A stretch of DNA of 64,000 bases from Coprinopsis marcescibilis (taxonomy: Eukaryota; Basidiomycota; Agaricomycetes; Agaricales; Psathyrellaceae), in assembly GCA_004369085.1 (NCBI GenBank), contig ML210184.1:124001-188000 (forward strand). The letters are read 5' to 3'. A program made the translations under genes and the position numbers. The notes beneath the pieces are model-generated. The model was not told the origin of the DNA, ran no database searches, and worked only from the letters and a program-made list of their open reading frames with translations. Positions 39,401-52,030 of the stretch are shown piece by piece. Each line of letters opens with the position of its first letter. The stretch's first letter is position 1.

Positions 39401-40030
39401 AATGTTACTCTTTTGTGATGTACAGGACACGCTGGGATCAGTCGGAGTGATTATCTCGACGTTGCTCATTCAGTTTTACGGCTGGACAGGATTCGACCCT
39501 ATCGCGTCATTGTTCATCGCGGTGTTGATTGCTGCGAGTGTTATACCATTGGTGCTGGATACGGGTCGTATTTTGGCGTTGGACGTTGCGGATAAGGATG
39601 TGGTGATTCAGGAGGCGTTGTATGAGGTGAGCAATCTATTTTACTGCGGTCCGGGTAGGATTGCTGATCGACCTTTCCATTTCTCATCCCCCTTTCTCAA
39701 TATTCCTCGCTTGCCCTTTCTTACCTCACATCTGACAATGCTGGGTGACTATATGGATACATTGTATAGCTTTCCTCGATTGAGGGTCTAGCGTCCTACT
39801 CATGCGCACGCTTTTGGCCGAAAGACTCTGCGGCGCTTGTTGGGTCGATACACATCCAACTTGCACCGTCTGCTGCATCTGTGGACCCAAGTGGGCCGCA
39901 TTCGTCTGTGAAGATGACGTATACCAAGGTGGATAGGGTTGTTGAGCGTGTGGATACGCTGTTGAGGCAGAAGATACCAGGGTTGGATGATTTGACTATT
40001 CAGGTTGAGGGGAGGCCGCTTGGGGAATAA
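36445..40030 (+). CDS. Msc2/ZnT5-type zinc transporter (cation diffusion facilitator)
   Basis: Large CDF transporter moving Zn2+ into the secretory pathway, like yeast Msc2 and human ZNT5. Twelve exons: 36445-36515, 36594-36792, 36868-36953, 37008-37068, 37126-37621, 37675-37875, 37945-38038, 38092-38184, 38241-38346, 38415-39230, 39426-39626, 39770-40030; 894 aa. N-terminal half: multiple membrane helices of the nucleotide-sugar-transporter-like part. C-terminal half: CDF core with the zinc site HMAFDC in one helix and DTLGSV in another. Between them a His-rich cytosolic loop of about 270 residues (exon 10) with dozens of HSH and HGHSH units. Intron 4 (37069-37125) is a GC-AG intron with the consensus GCAAGT; no GT donor there keeps the frame. 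Confidence 0.93.
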
Positions 40031-40358
40031 GGGTTAGAGGGACGATTTTAATCGTTTGGAGAGGTTAATGGATGTGGCTGGTGGTGAGGGTCGCATGTAG
40101 GAAGCGCATGGATGAAATGTATAATATAATTATTGTTGAGCTATTTTATACAGGTTTGTGTGGCTGTGGTTAGTAGTCTGTGTGGGGGCCACAAGGGTAC
40201 ATATGACGATATTTTATATTGGCGAGAAATCTCTGTGTAGTGGATTTGCACGATGGGAGGCAGTTTCCAGCAGACGGGAGTAGACCATCTGGTCGGTAGT
40301 CCGATGCTAAATCCAAAAGGTTCACAAGTCCAGATACTTTGCACAGTCCAACTCGCTG

Positions 40359-42054
40359 TTAAGAAAAGGTCCAAAAGTTGTAAGAAGCGTCTGAATAGGT
40401 TGTCCGAACGTTGAGTATGTTCCGTTCCGTAAGCAGAGGCATGGCCACTGGTAAACACTCGACAAAATCTTGGTTTAGGTCCTCCTGCAAGTCCTTTTGC
40501 CTTCCGGTGCACCAGATGATGTTAACGGCCTTCAAGGCGTCCCACATATCCGCTTCCGGTTGACCATGTCTGGGTGGTGGCTTGGGTTTAGGAAACAGCT
40601 TGTCTATGGCATCCCATTCGAATTCTTTCCCACGCTGTAGGCTGTCGATGCGGATGAGGATGGTGAGGTCGTGGAGGACGGGGGGTTTGACGTCTTTGGG
40701 GAGTGTGGTGAGTGTAGTTGTTAGCCAGAAGAAGCGGTGTTCGGATTCGAGGATGCTTGTCACGTCTGCAGAGAGGGTGAGGGATTTGAGACGGCGGAGG
40801 CAGCCGAGGTCGAGGGATGATGGCACTAAAGAAGCAGAGAGTTAGTTTCGTTGGCTGATTGGTAGACTGTTGATGATACGCTTCTCGGCGACGAGATCGG
40901 CGATAAGGAAGGAAGAGTGCTAGGTTTATGTGAAATGAGGTGAAGAGTGATGACTTACGGCCGCCAGCTGTGCCCACAAAGATTTTGAGGCTTTCTAGGG
41001 AGGTGCAGTGGGATAGACCGGTTTGAACCGTGTTGAGTTGGTTTCCTGGGAGGCAGATTTCGAGGTTGACGAGGTAGTAAAGGTTGAAGGGGGGTGTTCT
41101 AGTATCCACGAACCCAAGAGTGGACATGGCTTGTCCAAACTTGTTTCTATCTCTGACTTTGAGAGTGTGGATGCGCTTGGCGGGCGCTACTGATATGCCT
41201 GGATAGATAACGGGTGGACCTACGCCGCCGCTTTGAAAGTCGACATTGCGGAGGCGGGGGGCGAGGGCGAGGAGGTTTACTGGGAGAGCGAGGTTGACGA
41301 GGGAAACTTCTTCAAGGGAGGGGGATTCGAGGAGGGTTATAAAGGAAGACTGTAGCTGTTTGGAGAAATTGGACCAGTGGACCCAGCAACGAATTTTGAA
41401 GGAGCGGAGATTGGGCATTCGTTTCGTCTGAACGAGGAGCATTGCAAGGGTGTTAATGTCCTGGGCGCTGGTTGGCCCTAACAGAGGTTTGTAGGTGTTC
41501 CTCCCATAGTCTGAGATGTCCAGCCCTCGCACATAGAGTTGTACTCTGGGTGTACTTGTGATTAGTTGGAGGAATAGGTCGACATTACTTGTCAGTTTCT
41601 TCCTGTTGATCTCTCGTTCGCGGATGGAAACTGGCACTGTCCTGAATGCATGTGTCCAACATTGGTGCAAGAACAGTGGTATCGCTTTAGCGAGGCGTAA
41701 GAGGGTGACCACGTCGTCGAAAAGGTATCTATCGATGACAAGATAGAAGATTTCGTTTGGAAAGGGGAGATTTCGGTAGGCTTCGATATTGGCCTCCGGT
41801 GGCAATTGCGGCAAGTCCTTGCTGTTGTAGATGGTTGCTCGCCGTTGCCATTGGTCTTGTGCTGACGACGCTCTGTGGTGTCGTCTTACATCGAACTCTG
41901 TGGGATTTGGGTAGTGCAGGCGATACGGGGTCACAAAACCGCCACTTGCGTGACCATCTTCTGATATGGAGGTCATATTAGCATAACCGCCTAGGTCATC
42001 GACGTCGTGGCTGCCTGGTATTCGTTTCCGTATCTTGTCGAACGTTCTGCGCAT
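40359..42054 (-). CDS. F-box/LRR-like protein
   Basis: Two exons: 42054-40959 and 40825-40359; 520 aa. An F-box-like segment lies at about residues 95-140 (LPFPNEIFYLVIDRYLFDDV). Behind it come irregular leucine-rich units typical of the basidiomycete F-box families (NLRSFKIRC, SPSLEEVSLVNLALP, APRLRNVDFQSGG, CTSLESLKIFVG, LRRLKSLTLSAD). Probable adaptor of an SCF ubiquitin ligase; the N-terminal 90 residues are low-complexity. The intron (40826-40958) is 133 nt, longer than most here. The first ATG in the frame is 42054. Confidence 0.75.
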
Positions 42055-43001
42055 CGTGGTCGTGCAGAGATTGCGGTCTGCTGAGGGGTGGATGAACAAG
42101 AAGACAGGTGTGAACCGTAAGCCCAGAGGCGATGGAATGATGCTGTTGATGTTGTCTGCCACTGTACCGCAGCCCACCGTCTAGATCTGCTTCATCACGA
42201 TGGCAACCATAACACTTTTGGTGTCGCCGTACGATTGGCTAGCTTTCCGTAATCTCTGGTTATTGTGTTGGGCGATGGTCAGCAAATTTATGGCCAGCAG
42301 TGTCCTGCCCAGGGAAACGAGAGCATAAGCGAGGATCGAACGCGTAGCTTCGGACCTTGAATATGTGCGCACTCGGATATTGCCGACCTGAAAACTTGAA
42401 CCGTTCAACTGGCGCCCTTGACTGGAAGGTTAGCTGTTCACAAATCACATTATGTCTCCGTGTGTTGTCAGTGTAACTCTACTCTATACATGCTAACTAA
42501 ATAGCCTGGTGCGCTTCAATCAATCTCGTCTTCAATGCAACAACTTCAAATGCGAAGTAGATATAATAAAGACTGCGGCGAGGACTCGGAGTCGGACTTG
42601 GACAGCTAACAATGCCTGAGCTTGAGGTCTTATGTGCGCCCTGTCTCGGCGTCGGCATGCTTGATTGAAGGCTTATGGACAGTATATCTTCCTTTATTTT
42701 TATCAAGCACAAATCATTTGTGTCCGCCATTTGATGATGTGTGCAAGATGTGGTGACGTGCGTAGCCTTAATATGTGTTTCAGGCTGCCCATGCAGCCCA
42801 AACCATCTGGATTCTGGCGACAACTATTTTATGAGTTACAGATAGACATAGAAGTACTTCAGCATGCTTTAAAGCATAAAGTGACTCTTGATATGAAGTG
42901 TTGATCGAACGGATACGTTTTGGCGCACTGCAGCTAGATTAGCGCCCGTAGTAGTTGGGATCACCGCCCCGTTTATATGCTACTGGAACCGCGAAAGGCG
43001 C
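42055..43001. other. Intergenic region, about 0.95 kb
   Basis: Between the F-box-like gene and the RNase-like gene remnant. Short open frames on both strands, one plus-strand frame (42665-42904) with a hydrophobic start, but nothing I can assign. Could contain degenerate 5' parts of the remnant. Confidence 0.35.
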
Positions 43002-43268
43002 CAGCCAGGAGACTCTGCCAAACCGTTACCCAGCATAAAAGGCACAGTTCGAGTTTGGGAGATTCCTCTGCCAAACAAGGCGCCGGGGGCTGGAACTAGT
43101 AAAGGTCCTGCTCGCGCAATCTTCCAGCAAAGTCGAAAGGGAAAGCTTACGTTAAAGGGTGTTGTTGCTCATGACCAGACTAGGGTCCGTGGATTTGGGT
43201 ACAACGACTACTTCCAAGCTAATGTTAATCCAGTCAGAGTTGCTCACAGGAAGCGTGGTGGCAGGTAA
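43002..43268 (+). pseudogene. Truncated paralog of the secreted RNase-like gene
   Basis: An 89-codon open stretch ending in TAA at 43266-43268 that matches the C-terminal half of the protein at 58286-58943. Shared blocks: PLPNK, KGPAR(V/A)I, GKL.LKGVVAHDQ. The open frame extends upstream to about 42895 but contains no ATG, and I find no signal-peptide exon. The putative catalytic Glu (WEIPL), Arg (GPAR) and His (VVAHD) are all kept, so it may have decayed recently by 5' loss, or may depend on upstream exons I could not find. Confidence 0.65.
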
Positions 43269-43427
43269 GGCTATGGTATACGTAGTGGGATGAGAATATA
43301 TTAGTGTTGTAATATCGACTCTATCACGTTAAACTCTTCTTCCAATCCCGTCCTCCTGGCTACGTGTGCAAACTAATGTAAACTTCAAAAGAAGAGTGCT
43401 GCTCCGCAGAAATGTCTCGTTATACGC

Positions 43428-46400
43428 TCAAAATGGAGTGCTCCTCCCAACAGAAATCCAGGTATCTACGTCAAGCTGTGTCGCATGATCGCCCATAACC
43501 ACAAATAAAAACCAATTCACAAGGTTAGACGGCAACTTAGAGCCAGCCTCTGTATCGGAAATTGCCTCTGTCACATCGCGAAAGTTTCTCCAGAGCGCGG
43601 TGGAAACGTGGAACTTGAAGTTGACAAGGCTTGGGCGCATGATTAGCGCAGAGGCGAGGAGCAGCATAGAGCAGTCCAGTGCCCCTGAAATGGAGTCTTT
43701 TGGTTTAAGCCTGCCTGAGTCGGTGTCAATTGATATTCATAAGCACCCGCCGCTGTAACGTACCATCCATAATCAGCCTCGAGAGCAGTTCGATAGCAGC
43801 CTCAGCCTTTTTGGGTTGGTTATCGGCCGTGTTTAGTAGAGCTGAGAACATCCAAGAAGCTAGCCTAGTTCGAACTATTGCGCCTCCAGGACGATGAGTA
43901 CCGCAGCTGGTTTACAAGACAAAAGACCATATGACACACCCTCTGGATTATCGTCCGCCAGTAGAGATATCAGTTCGGCAGCCGATGTTCTGAGCGACCC
44001 GATCTCGAGTAATTCCATTAATCTGGGGCGGACTCCCTTGATTCTCGTCAAATAGGAACCTGCGAAGCACAGTGAGACACAGCGGTGTTTCAACTTTACA
44101 CATCACTTACGGTTTGCACAAATGCTAATAAGAAAGCGCAAGGCCGATTCTCGCAGCCGATCATCTTTATCTTCAAACACCATTCCAACCACATCCACAA
44201 TCATGGATTCCATGAACTTAGGCCAGGCCAACGCTATAGATCAAGATATCAGTACCGCGAAATACTGATGTGAACTTATGTGACATGAAGCTCTGCTTAC
44301 TAGTAGTAGCGTGACACCTTTCGTGCAGTATCAGCAACAATTCAACAGCAGCAGCCCTGGAAAGCGCGGAGCTGCTTCTTATGTAATGTGCTATCGCCCT
44401 TCCTACAATGGCAATCTGTTCTCCAAGACGAGAAACATTTACTGTGCCCTAGGTTAATGCCAGCCTTCCCTACTCATTCGCTTGAGCCCTCACCTTTCTT
44501 AGCGAGTCGAAACAAACCTCTCTGACTCTCGTCAGTCACGGTGCCAATAAACACCGGGAGAGCATGTAGAATTGAACGACCAATGCCCTCGAGAACAACG
44601 GTCTCGGTGGGTGTCCCCAATTCTAGATGAAAACACAAATTTCAGTGATGTTTTTCTTGAAAAAGAAGTTGGCCTGACCTTCTTCCGTCTCCCTTTGAAT
44701 CAAATCGAGTACAAATTTCTCGGACTTCCGCTTGGACTTGTCATTGTGGTCTTCCAGAGCCATTTTCAGTATGCTCGGGATGAGCTGCGGTAACACGACT
44801 TTGGATATTTCACGAAAAGGGTTAGACTTCGCTATTCTAAGGTCAGCACAGATCTACTGCCCGGAGACTCAAAATGGGACGCACAAGAAAAGGACATCGC
44901 CCTGAGGGTATCAATCGCGCGAAGTTTGATCCCAGAATCAGCGGTTTGAAGGGCAGGTTCAAGCTTCTGAACGATGGAGTCTACAAGATTTGCTAGGAAC
45001 ACACAGTTGTGAGGCACAAGGCAAGTTGAGAAGTGCAATAAAGTGTACCTTGTAAAGTAACCTTCCCTCCATCGCACATTAGTTTAGTCGCCCTCTGCCG
45101 GACCAGCTGTTCGTTGTCATTGAAAGATAGCTCCACAATGTCAGAAAGCCAGAGATAATCATCGCATGCTAGCATCCAACGTTGTCAGGCCGACCGTTAG
45201 ATTTGGAAGTAACTGATACCCCTACATGATTTGAGAACAGTTGCAGCCAAATCGACCCAAAGCAGCCGAACTTCCCCCGATGGGTCCTTCAGAACTGAGG
45301 TTGCTTGCTTTGACACTGCCGACATGATAGCCGAAATGGCATTTTCTGGGGTCGCGCCAAGGTTAACAAGCGTGCATCGGACATCTGAAAAAGGTTTTGC
45401 CATACCATGCTCCATCAAAAGAAAGTCTAGTGCTTTGACTGCCAAACATCGGACTTCTAAATCGGCGTCGTTCTGAGCCAAATCGAACACCCTGCGAGTA
45501 ACGTCAGGAATTCCGACTTGTGAAGAAGCAATCAGCCTTTGATCAGCTTATGATATATTTCGGTTGCCGCTTGGAGGACAACTTACTCGGAGAGGCAAAA
45601 GATTTCAAGATATCAATCCAAGCCTTGCGAATTTGAGGAGATTCAGACCAAATGATCTTATCTATATGCTTTGGGAGATCTTTGGGATTGAAACGCTTCA
45701 CAACTTCGTCTATCAGGATCAATTACCGCTCAGCATGATTCTGTTATGGTGGTAAAGAAAGTTTATACCGATTGTATCTGGTTTAGAAAGATTGGTGATG
45801 GCGGAGACGGGACTGGCCCGAACATCCATGCTTTGGTCGCGAAAAGCCATTCGAATTAGGTATTCCAGTTCATTGGGAGCCCCCGATCTACCTGAGCCGC
45901 GACCGAGAAGGATAAGCAAATGTACATCGTGGAAGATATATACGTACCTCTCTTTCGAGCAAAGAATGCCAGGATTCTTGCAACGTTGCTTCGTACCCTC
46001 CAATCATTGCTCTTAGACGCTTCGCGCAATGGATGATTTCCCTTTAGCTTCACCTCTACACCGAAAGTGAAACTCTTTTAAGGGGCTGCATATTGACGTG
46101 ACTAACCTTCGGTTTTATCATCATCTTCGTGCACACCAGTCTTTGCCAACCTCTGGTCAAGAAATTCGTACGCAAACTCTTCGTATGCATCTGCAACACT
46201 GATCAGAGCTGACTGTGGTATGACCCCGATATCAGGCTCACGTACCAGATCGGATGAGAACCGACAACACGTCAATTGCTGCTGCGGAACTGGCGGCATT
46301 TGGTTCAGACTCTGGCTTAAAAGAATTTTCTAGTTCAGTTTTCAGGCATTCCAGAACGGTTTCGTTGACTGTGGCGGCTGTGTTTGGATTTTGGTACATT

Positions 46401-49400
46401 ATCTTGGAAATGCCGAGATGCAGGAAAGCGAACTGACCAGAATGAGAAAGTAGCAAACGAGACACTTGATCCAAGGCGCTAGCCCGAATGTCTTCGTCCA
46501 CGTCGTTGAGTGCGATACGCGTCAATTTACAAGCAGCTTCAATAGAACCTCCGTATGTGGCCTGAGGACTCGCGCACATGATGCGAATATTGTTATTACG
46601 GCCTCACCTTTGAAAGAAAGCGTCCCGAGAAACTTCACCCAAGCATTCCGCACCCGAACGTGATCCATTGACAAGGAGTGTGAAGAGTAAAGACGGCTTG
46701 CTTCACGACACACTATTGAGAACATTAAAAAACGTTAAGGGTCAAAATGAGTTCTAGTTCAACTGAACGCTCACATTTTTTCCGCATGTCTTTATCGCTG
46801 TTTTCGGCGGTCTGGGTGAATAGATTGAGGATACCGAGCCTGACGTTGAGCATGCCTTCATTGTGGAAAACGTCGACCAAGACCGTAATTAGGTCCAGCA
46901 TCACGTTCTTGAACGCATATGGAATGGCTGCAGAAACATCAGAACAGCTTCCGGGATTGCCAGGTGAAAGCTCAAACCTGTCTGAAGCTCCATCAAGCCA
47001 CACAGATTATCAACAAGTATGTCAACATCCTTTCTTTCCCGTCTGCTCCGAAAAAGAAGCATTACTTCTTTCGCGAGAGTATTGCTGATGATTTCGATAT
47101 TTCCTTGACACAGCGTATACATCAGCGTTGGTGAGTTTTTGAGAATGTATTACAACCAATACCTTCCCGTTCTGGATCGGATGGAACGATAGTAATAAGT
47201 GCACTTCTCGCGGACGCCCGAGCGCCACAGTCCTTGTCACATATTGCGCTCGGAATCACAATTGTTTCCAATAACTGGAGACTATGGGCGGATAAGGGAT
47301 CTGACGTAGCATGAGTCTCGATGGTGAAAGACAGGGAGAAAGGTACCGACAAAGCAATGGTAAAGCGTTGAGAATCCCGACTCGTTTACTATCGTTTCGA
47401 TGCGAGGAGAGGATCTTGGCGTTGAGAATCTCACGGTCCTCTGGGGAAGCAAGTTAGCGTTGAGAGGATATGATTCTACAAAAGACGAGCACCAGATGTA
47501 TTATTCAAGTCATTGATCAAATTTGCAACAGCTTTTATAAAGCTCTGGTCGTTGAAATGGACCATGAGGTCGATGAACCGGGATATGTGGCGCTTTGCGA
47601 GGCACTTGATAGACTCAACTGTGTTAATGGTTAGAACAAGCTGCCTATCAAGATAGACAACACACCCACCATCCTTGAAGATGCAGCGAAGGTTGTTCAT
47701 TAGGGTGACCATAACAGACGTATCGGCCTCCGGATTGAACAAATGAGGAAACATTTTGTCCACATCTGGGAGACGCTCCAGGAAAACATTTTTCGAGTCC
47801 GACCCTTCGATGGCCTTCAAGCATCCTATAGCGTCCTCACGGGCTGTTTGACTAGGTTCTTCAATGGCTCTCTCGAAGACTCTAGCAATCGGAAGATTGA
47901 CCTCCTCGGGGATTGAGGACACGAGAGCAGTAATCGTTTTGACTGCGTGGCTCCGGATCTTTGCGTTGTCGTGGGTTAACGCTGACGCCAGACTGTCGGG
48001 TATTCCTGAGACGCTGACAGCTTTGAAATCTTGTGAGCATCCAGATATATCGTCTGGATAAAATAGTTCAGCATTGATTTGCAGTTCAATACAAGTTTTG
48101 TTGTCAATACACACAGGTTAAATCTTGTATGGCTGAGGGTGATTGGAGCGTCTCTACGACCGTTCTTTTCCAATAGAAAGCTTTTGTATGTGTCATCGTT
48201 ATCAGTTGGCTTTTTCTGGAGTTGGACGAGCTCACCAAGGTGTTCGAAAAGTCGGTAAAGGATCTTCCTCCCCAATAGCGCAGACTCAACTTGGTTTCCG
48301 TCTGTCAACCATTCGCTGGAGGAATCCGTCCTGGCAGCTGCGTCAAGTATGTTACTTCACATTAATGTAGGAGTAAACCGAACAACAAACCATTAACGAC
48401 CGACCAGGCTATCGAAAAAGCACAGATCGTTTTGAGAGAGCTGAGTTTATCGGGTTTGACAAGGCCTTGGCAAGCTGATGTCGAAAAGGGCAAACGGCGA
48501 AGTGAAGGGCTCGAGTGAGCCACGAGGAGTTCCCAAGGAAGATCGTTAAGCTCTTCCGCTCGGAAGTCACGACCGCGAATGAGATGAACTTGTGTCCTTA
48601 GGGCGAACGCCAGTGGCCTCGTGGCTTCAGGGAAGAAGTTCCAACGATGGAGAGTCTGATCCGGCTCCAGACAGGCAGCAAGCTTTATTTTAACCTCGTC
48701 GGCTGTGACAAGGTGGTCAGCTCTGTTTTCATTGTCCATCGCCCAGCGTTTGAGCCGAAGTAGAGTCTGAAGATGCTGACCAATGACCAGGTCGCGCGAA
48801 TCCCAGTCTGGAAAACCGTGGCCGCGTCCCATGCATTCCTTGAGCCGGTCCAACGTTTTCTTGACGATGCCCCTCCGAATAAAATAGGCAAGCCACTCGT
48901 CTCCGGGCTCAGCCTCGTTGAGCTCTCGAATTCCTTCATCCACCAGGGCGGAGTTTCGAGAGAAGATAATCCTTTCGCACCAGATCCTGGCCAGCACCTG
49001 CTCGAGTTCTGTAGCGTCTGGAGGAAAGTATGTTTCGATTGGACGTTCTGGTTCTTCCAGGCCATCTGGTTCTTCCAGGCCATCGTCGTAAGGTGGCTTG
49101 CGAATACCGAGATACAGGTCTGACAAGGGGGTTTGCAGGGGCGATGACCGTTCCGGGACGAAAACGATGGGGTGGGCAGTCATGAAAAGGTAGCTGGCGA
49201 TCCCTAACGAAACCAACGCAGCCACAAAGTTGCCCAGCGCCGAGTGGTCTTCACGACTTTGGAGGATAAATCCCACAGAAAAAAGCAGCAGTGCCATGTG
49301 AACCGAGAGTGGGACAATGGCGATAAGCCCTTCGAGCCGCCATTCCCGAGCCCTGCGGTCCAAGACCCAGCGGTCACGGGCGGCCAGATAGTTTCGTTGA

Positions 49401-49948
49401 CTTGTGACGGTAGCATATTTGACCAGCCATGACTTTGCGACGCCCCCAACGATGGCACTGAAGAGCGTCGCAAGCAAGCTGGTGAACCATAGTCCATTGA
49501 TCCAGACAGCAATGGTGGGGATTTGAAATTCGTCTGCTGGTTGCCCTCTCGTTCCGTTGCGAATGTCGCTCAATAGGGCCTTCTCCGAGTCTTCAAGAAG
49601 GTCTGATCGAGAGTCGACGATGAAAGAGGCGACCACCGCAGCGAACAGACCTGCCTAGGGGATGGCACTGTATCAGAAAGTCACGCTTAATTCAATCAGA
49701 TTTTAACGTACGAAAACCATAAGAGAGTCCAATGTGGTTTTCCACCGTTCTGCATGCGCTGCTGCTTGCTCTGCTGCATCCTTGATGTACTCTGACCACA
49801 TGGGGGCTTGCTTACGGTAGAACGGTTTCGGTTTCTGTGGTGTCAGAGGGGTTTGCCCTCGGGGATTGTGAAGCTGTGCCCCCCATGAAATACGTCGCTG
49901 GGAAGCTCTATTCGGCTGGATGTGAGGTGTCAGGGAAGTTGTGGCCAT
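43428..49948 (-). CDS. DUF6535 membrane domain fused to a long HEAT-type repeat array
   Basis: Twenty-five exons joining in one frame to 1,710 aa. First exons: 49948-49712, 49654-48391, 48337-48113, 48020-47670, 47618-47493, 47440-47347; last: 44059-43940, 43859-43764, 43684-43428. Residues 50-260 form DUF6535: WSEYIKDAAEQAAAHAERW, then AGLFAAVVASFIVDSRSDLL and about four hydrophobic helices (WFTSLLATLFSAIVGGVAKS, PLSVHMALLLFSVGFIL, FVAALVSLGIASYLF). A globular helical part follows to about residue 570. The rest is a HEAT/ARM-like solenoid (e.g. KIRSHAVKTITALVSSIPEE, QLVRQRATKLMCDGGK, MDVRASPVSAITNL). Most introns in the array are phase 1 and most exons are 96-153 nt, about one repeat each. 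One intron (46562-46600 region) is only 38-39 nt. Function unknown; topology suggests a membrane-anchored cytosolic scaffold or sensor. Confidence 0.85.
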
Positions 49949-50695
49949 TGGGGTCACGACGACGGATGATGCGCCCAAGGGCCCATTTTATACTGCTTCT
50001 GTGCCTTGGTGGGCGTGCCAGTACAGTGCTGAAGAAGTCAATCTATTTCAGAGTCTGAGATTGACGCTCAATCTGTCCCTGAGATGAGCATAGCGATTAT
50101 ACTCCAATTGGTGGTATTAAAGAGCAAGGAAAAGAATAAGCCGACGCGGTCGGTATGTATGGAGCATCTTTGGCGCCAGGGGAACCATATGGCATGTCAA
50201 AGTGCTCTGAAATTCTGAATTGACAAAAATCCATGCCGTTGACTCGTGGGAGGACTGGGCAGGTCCTTTGTATTATTGTAATAGCCAAGAACGGGTTCAT
50301 GGATACTTATGTATATTCTGCAGGAAACTAGATTATTCGTTTCACAATGGCAGTTCATATGTGAACTGACCCCCCACCTTATTTTATTTGAACCTGTCGT
50401 AACGTGTTAATCTCAGTTTCAGTGATCAAAATGTTCAGATTGACTGGTCACAGTGGTGGTGGGTGGTGGTGGTAGACAATCAAGCTATTATGTGCGTGGC
50501 CCCTGGCTGTCGCTGTTTGAATCGTGTTGCATCAGAACCTTGGCGCCCATGCTCCTTGTCTTCAGCAGTCAACTAGTCACGACCTCCCCGCCGCCGTTCA
50601 GCATTGCAGTACGACAAGATTTATGAACCTCAAGCAACGACCACGGACACTGTCGATACTGTAGCGCTACTCGGTCCCATTTCTGCTGCCCAATA
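49949..50695. promoter_or_regulatory. Divergent intergenic region, DUF6535-HEAT / ADA1
   Basis: 747 bp between divergent starts, including a GGTGGTGGGTGGTGGTGG run at 50453-50472. No gene supported. Confidence 0.4.
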
Positions 50696-52030
50696 ATGTC
50701 CTTGGGAAGTACAGAAGACCTCAAACAACAATTAGCAACGACTCTCGGGGCAAACGCTCAAACGTATTTCGATTCGTTCCAGAACTTTGTCACTGGACGA
50801 ATATCTCGCACAGAGTTCGAGGAGACCGCAACTCAGATATTGAATACACCGTCACTGCGTGAGTAAGATGTCGACTGCACTGTACGCGCTTTCTGACCCT
50901 CCATCACAGTCCAGCTTCATAATGCACTAGTCATCTCTCTATTTGACGCAACGGCAACGTATAAGCGCAATGCTCTTGCAGCAGCTACGCATAACCACAC
51001 TGCGACGGCCACGCCACCACCAACAGCTCCCTCAAAGTCGAAGCCACCCACGTTCAAACGGAGGAGACTTCTGCTCCCTTATCAAGGTCCCAACTTTCCT
51101 GAGGATAAAAGATCCCTTCGAAGTAGTCGACTGAAACGGTGGGCTCTGTCCGTGGGCTCAAAGGAGCGGGAAAGGATACAAGGGTTAAAGGCGATAACCC
51201 GACCGCATACCACTGGCTCAATGGTCCTCGATGGGCCCCAACAGTTGAACAAGGAACAGACTTCTCAATCAACACCAACGCGTTTGGGGCCTGAATTAGA
51301 CGAGATTGCATGTGAGCGAGGGTTAGCTTTGCTACCAGAACGAGGAGGTAAGGACCTAATACGGTTTTGGAAAGTGATTGATCGCTGAGTCGCGTGCTAG
51401 ACCCTCCGGGAGGCAGACCTCAAGTACAATTACACAGCGCGACGCACGCACCCACACTTCAACACATAGCCGACCGCATAAACCTCATCTGCGCGCAGCA
51501 CAATCTTGGGCCGCCTTCCCGCACCGTACCAGCTTTAATGAGCCTCGCGTGCGAGGCCAAGCTCAAGCAACTCATCACGCATGCGGTCACACTCACGCTG
51601 TCCAGCCAAGCTATTACCTCGATCAACCTGTCTTCTGGACAGATGTCCGGACACCTCTCGTCATTGGTATCCAGTAGCGAGATAGGACAGTCGTCTTCAT
51701 CACTCGCATCGGCTTCGACACATCACCACCTACCTCAACGCGCACCTATTCTCACTGCTCCGGCATTCCAATCGTTATTCACACTATACCCATCCAGCTT
51801 ACCCAACCAGTCTGCTGCAGCGATGAAATTAGCATCCATTCCTTCACCAATTGTAGGTGCTCTAGCCAGCGCAGCTTCTGTTGGAGTTTGACTGACCCCG
51901 TTCTTAGGACGATGACAGCGACGACATTCCCGTCCTGAAGGACAGAGAAGTTCGTGACCAGCGTTGGCAGATCATGGCACTCCTCGCTGAACGAAGTACT
52001 GTGAGGGAATGTTTGAAAACGGTCCGGTAG
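50696..52030 (+). CDS. SAGA complex core subunit Ada1/Hfi1-like
   Basis: Structural subunit of the SAGA histone acetyltransferase complex, pairing with Taf12 through a histone fold. Four exons: 50696-50858, 50910-51347, 51401-51852, 51908-52030; 391 aa. N terminus: LKQQLATTLGANAQTYFDSF and, across intron 1, LLQLHNALVISLFDA, typical of the SAGA-Tad1 family. The histone-fold-like helices lie at about residues 215-270 (LQHIADRINLICAQHNLG, VPALMSLACEAKLKQLI). The C terminus carries ALLAERSTVRECLKTVR. Intervening sequence is basic and Pro/Ser-rich. Acceptor of intron 2 is GCTAG at 51400; the nearer CTGAG would break the frame. Confidence 0.85.

Noticed and set aside
43428..49948. Splitting this region into a DUF6535 gene and a separate HEAT gene
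   Set aside because: Exon 2 ends in a donor at 48390 and joins in frame through exons 3-25 with no stop or new promoter-like gap, so a single gene is simpler.
50453..50472. GGTGGT run as a regulatory repeat or G-quadruplex
   Set aside because: The run is too short and its G runs are only two or three long, so I do not claim a structure.
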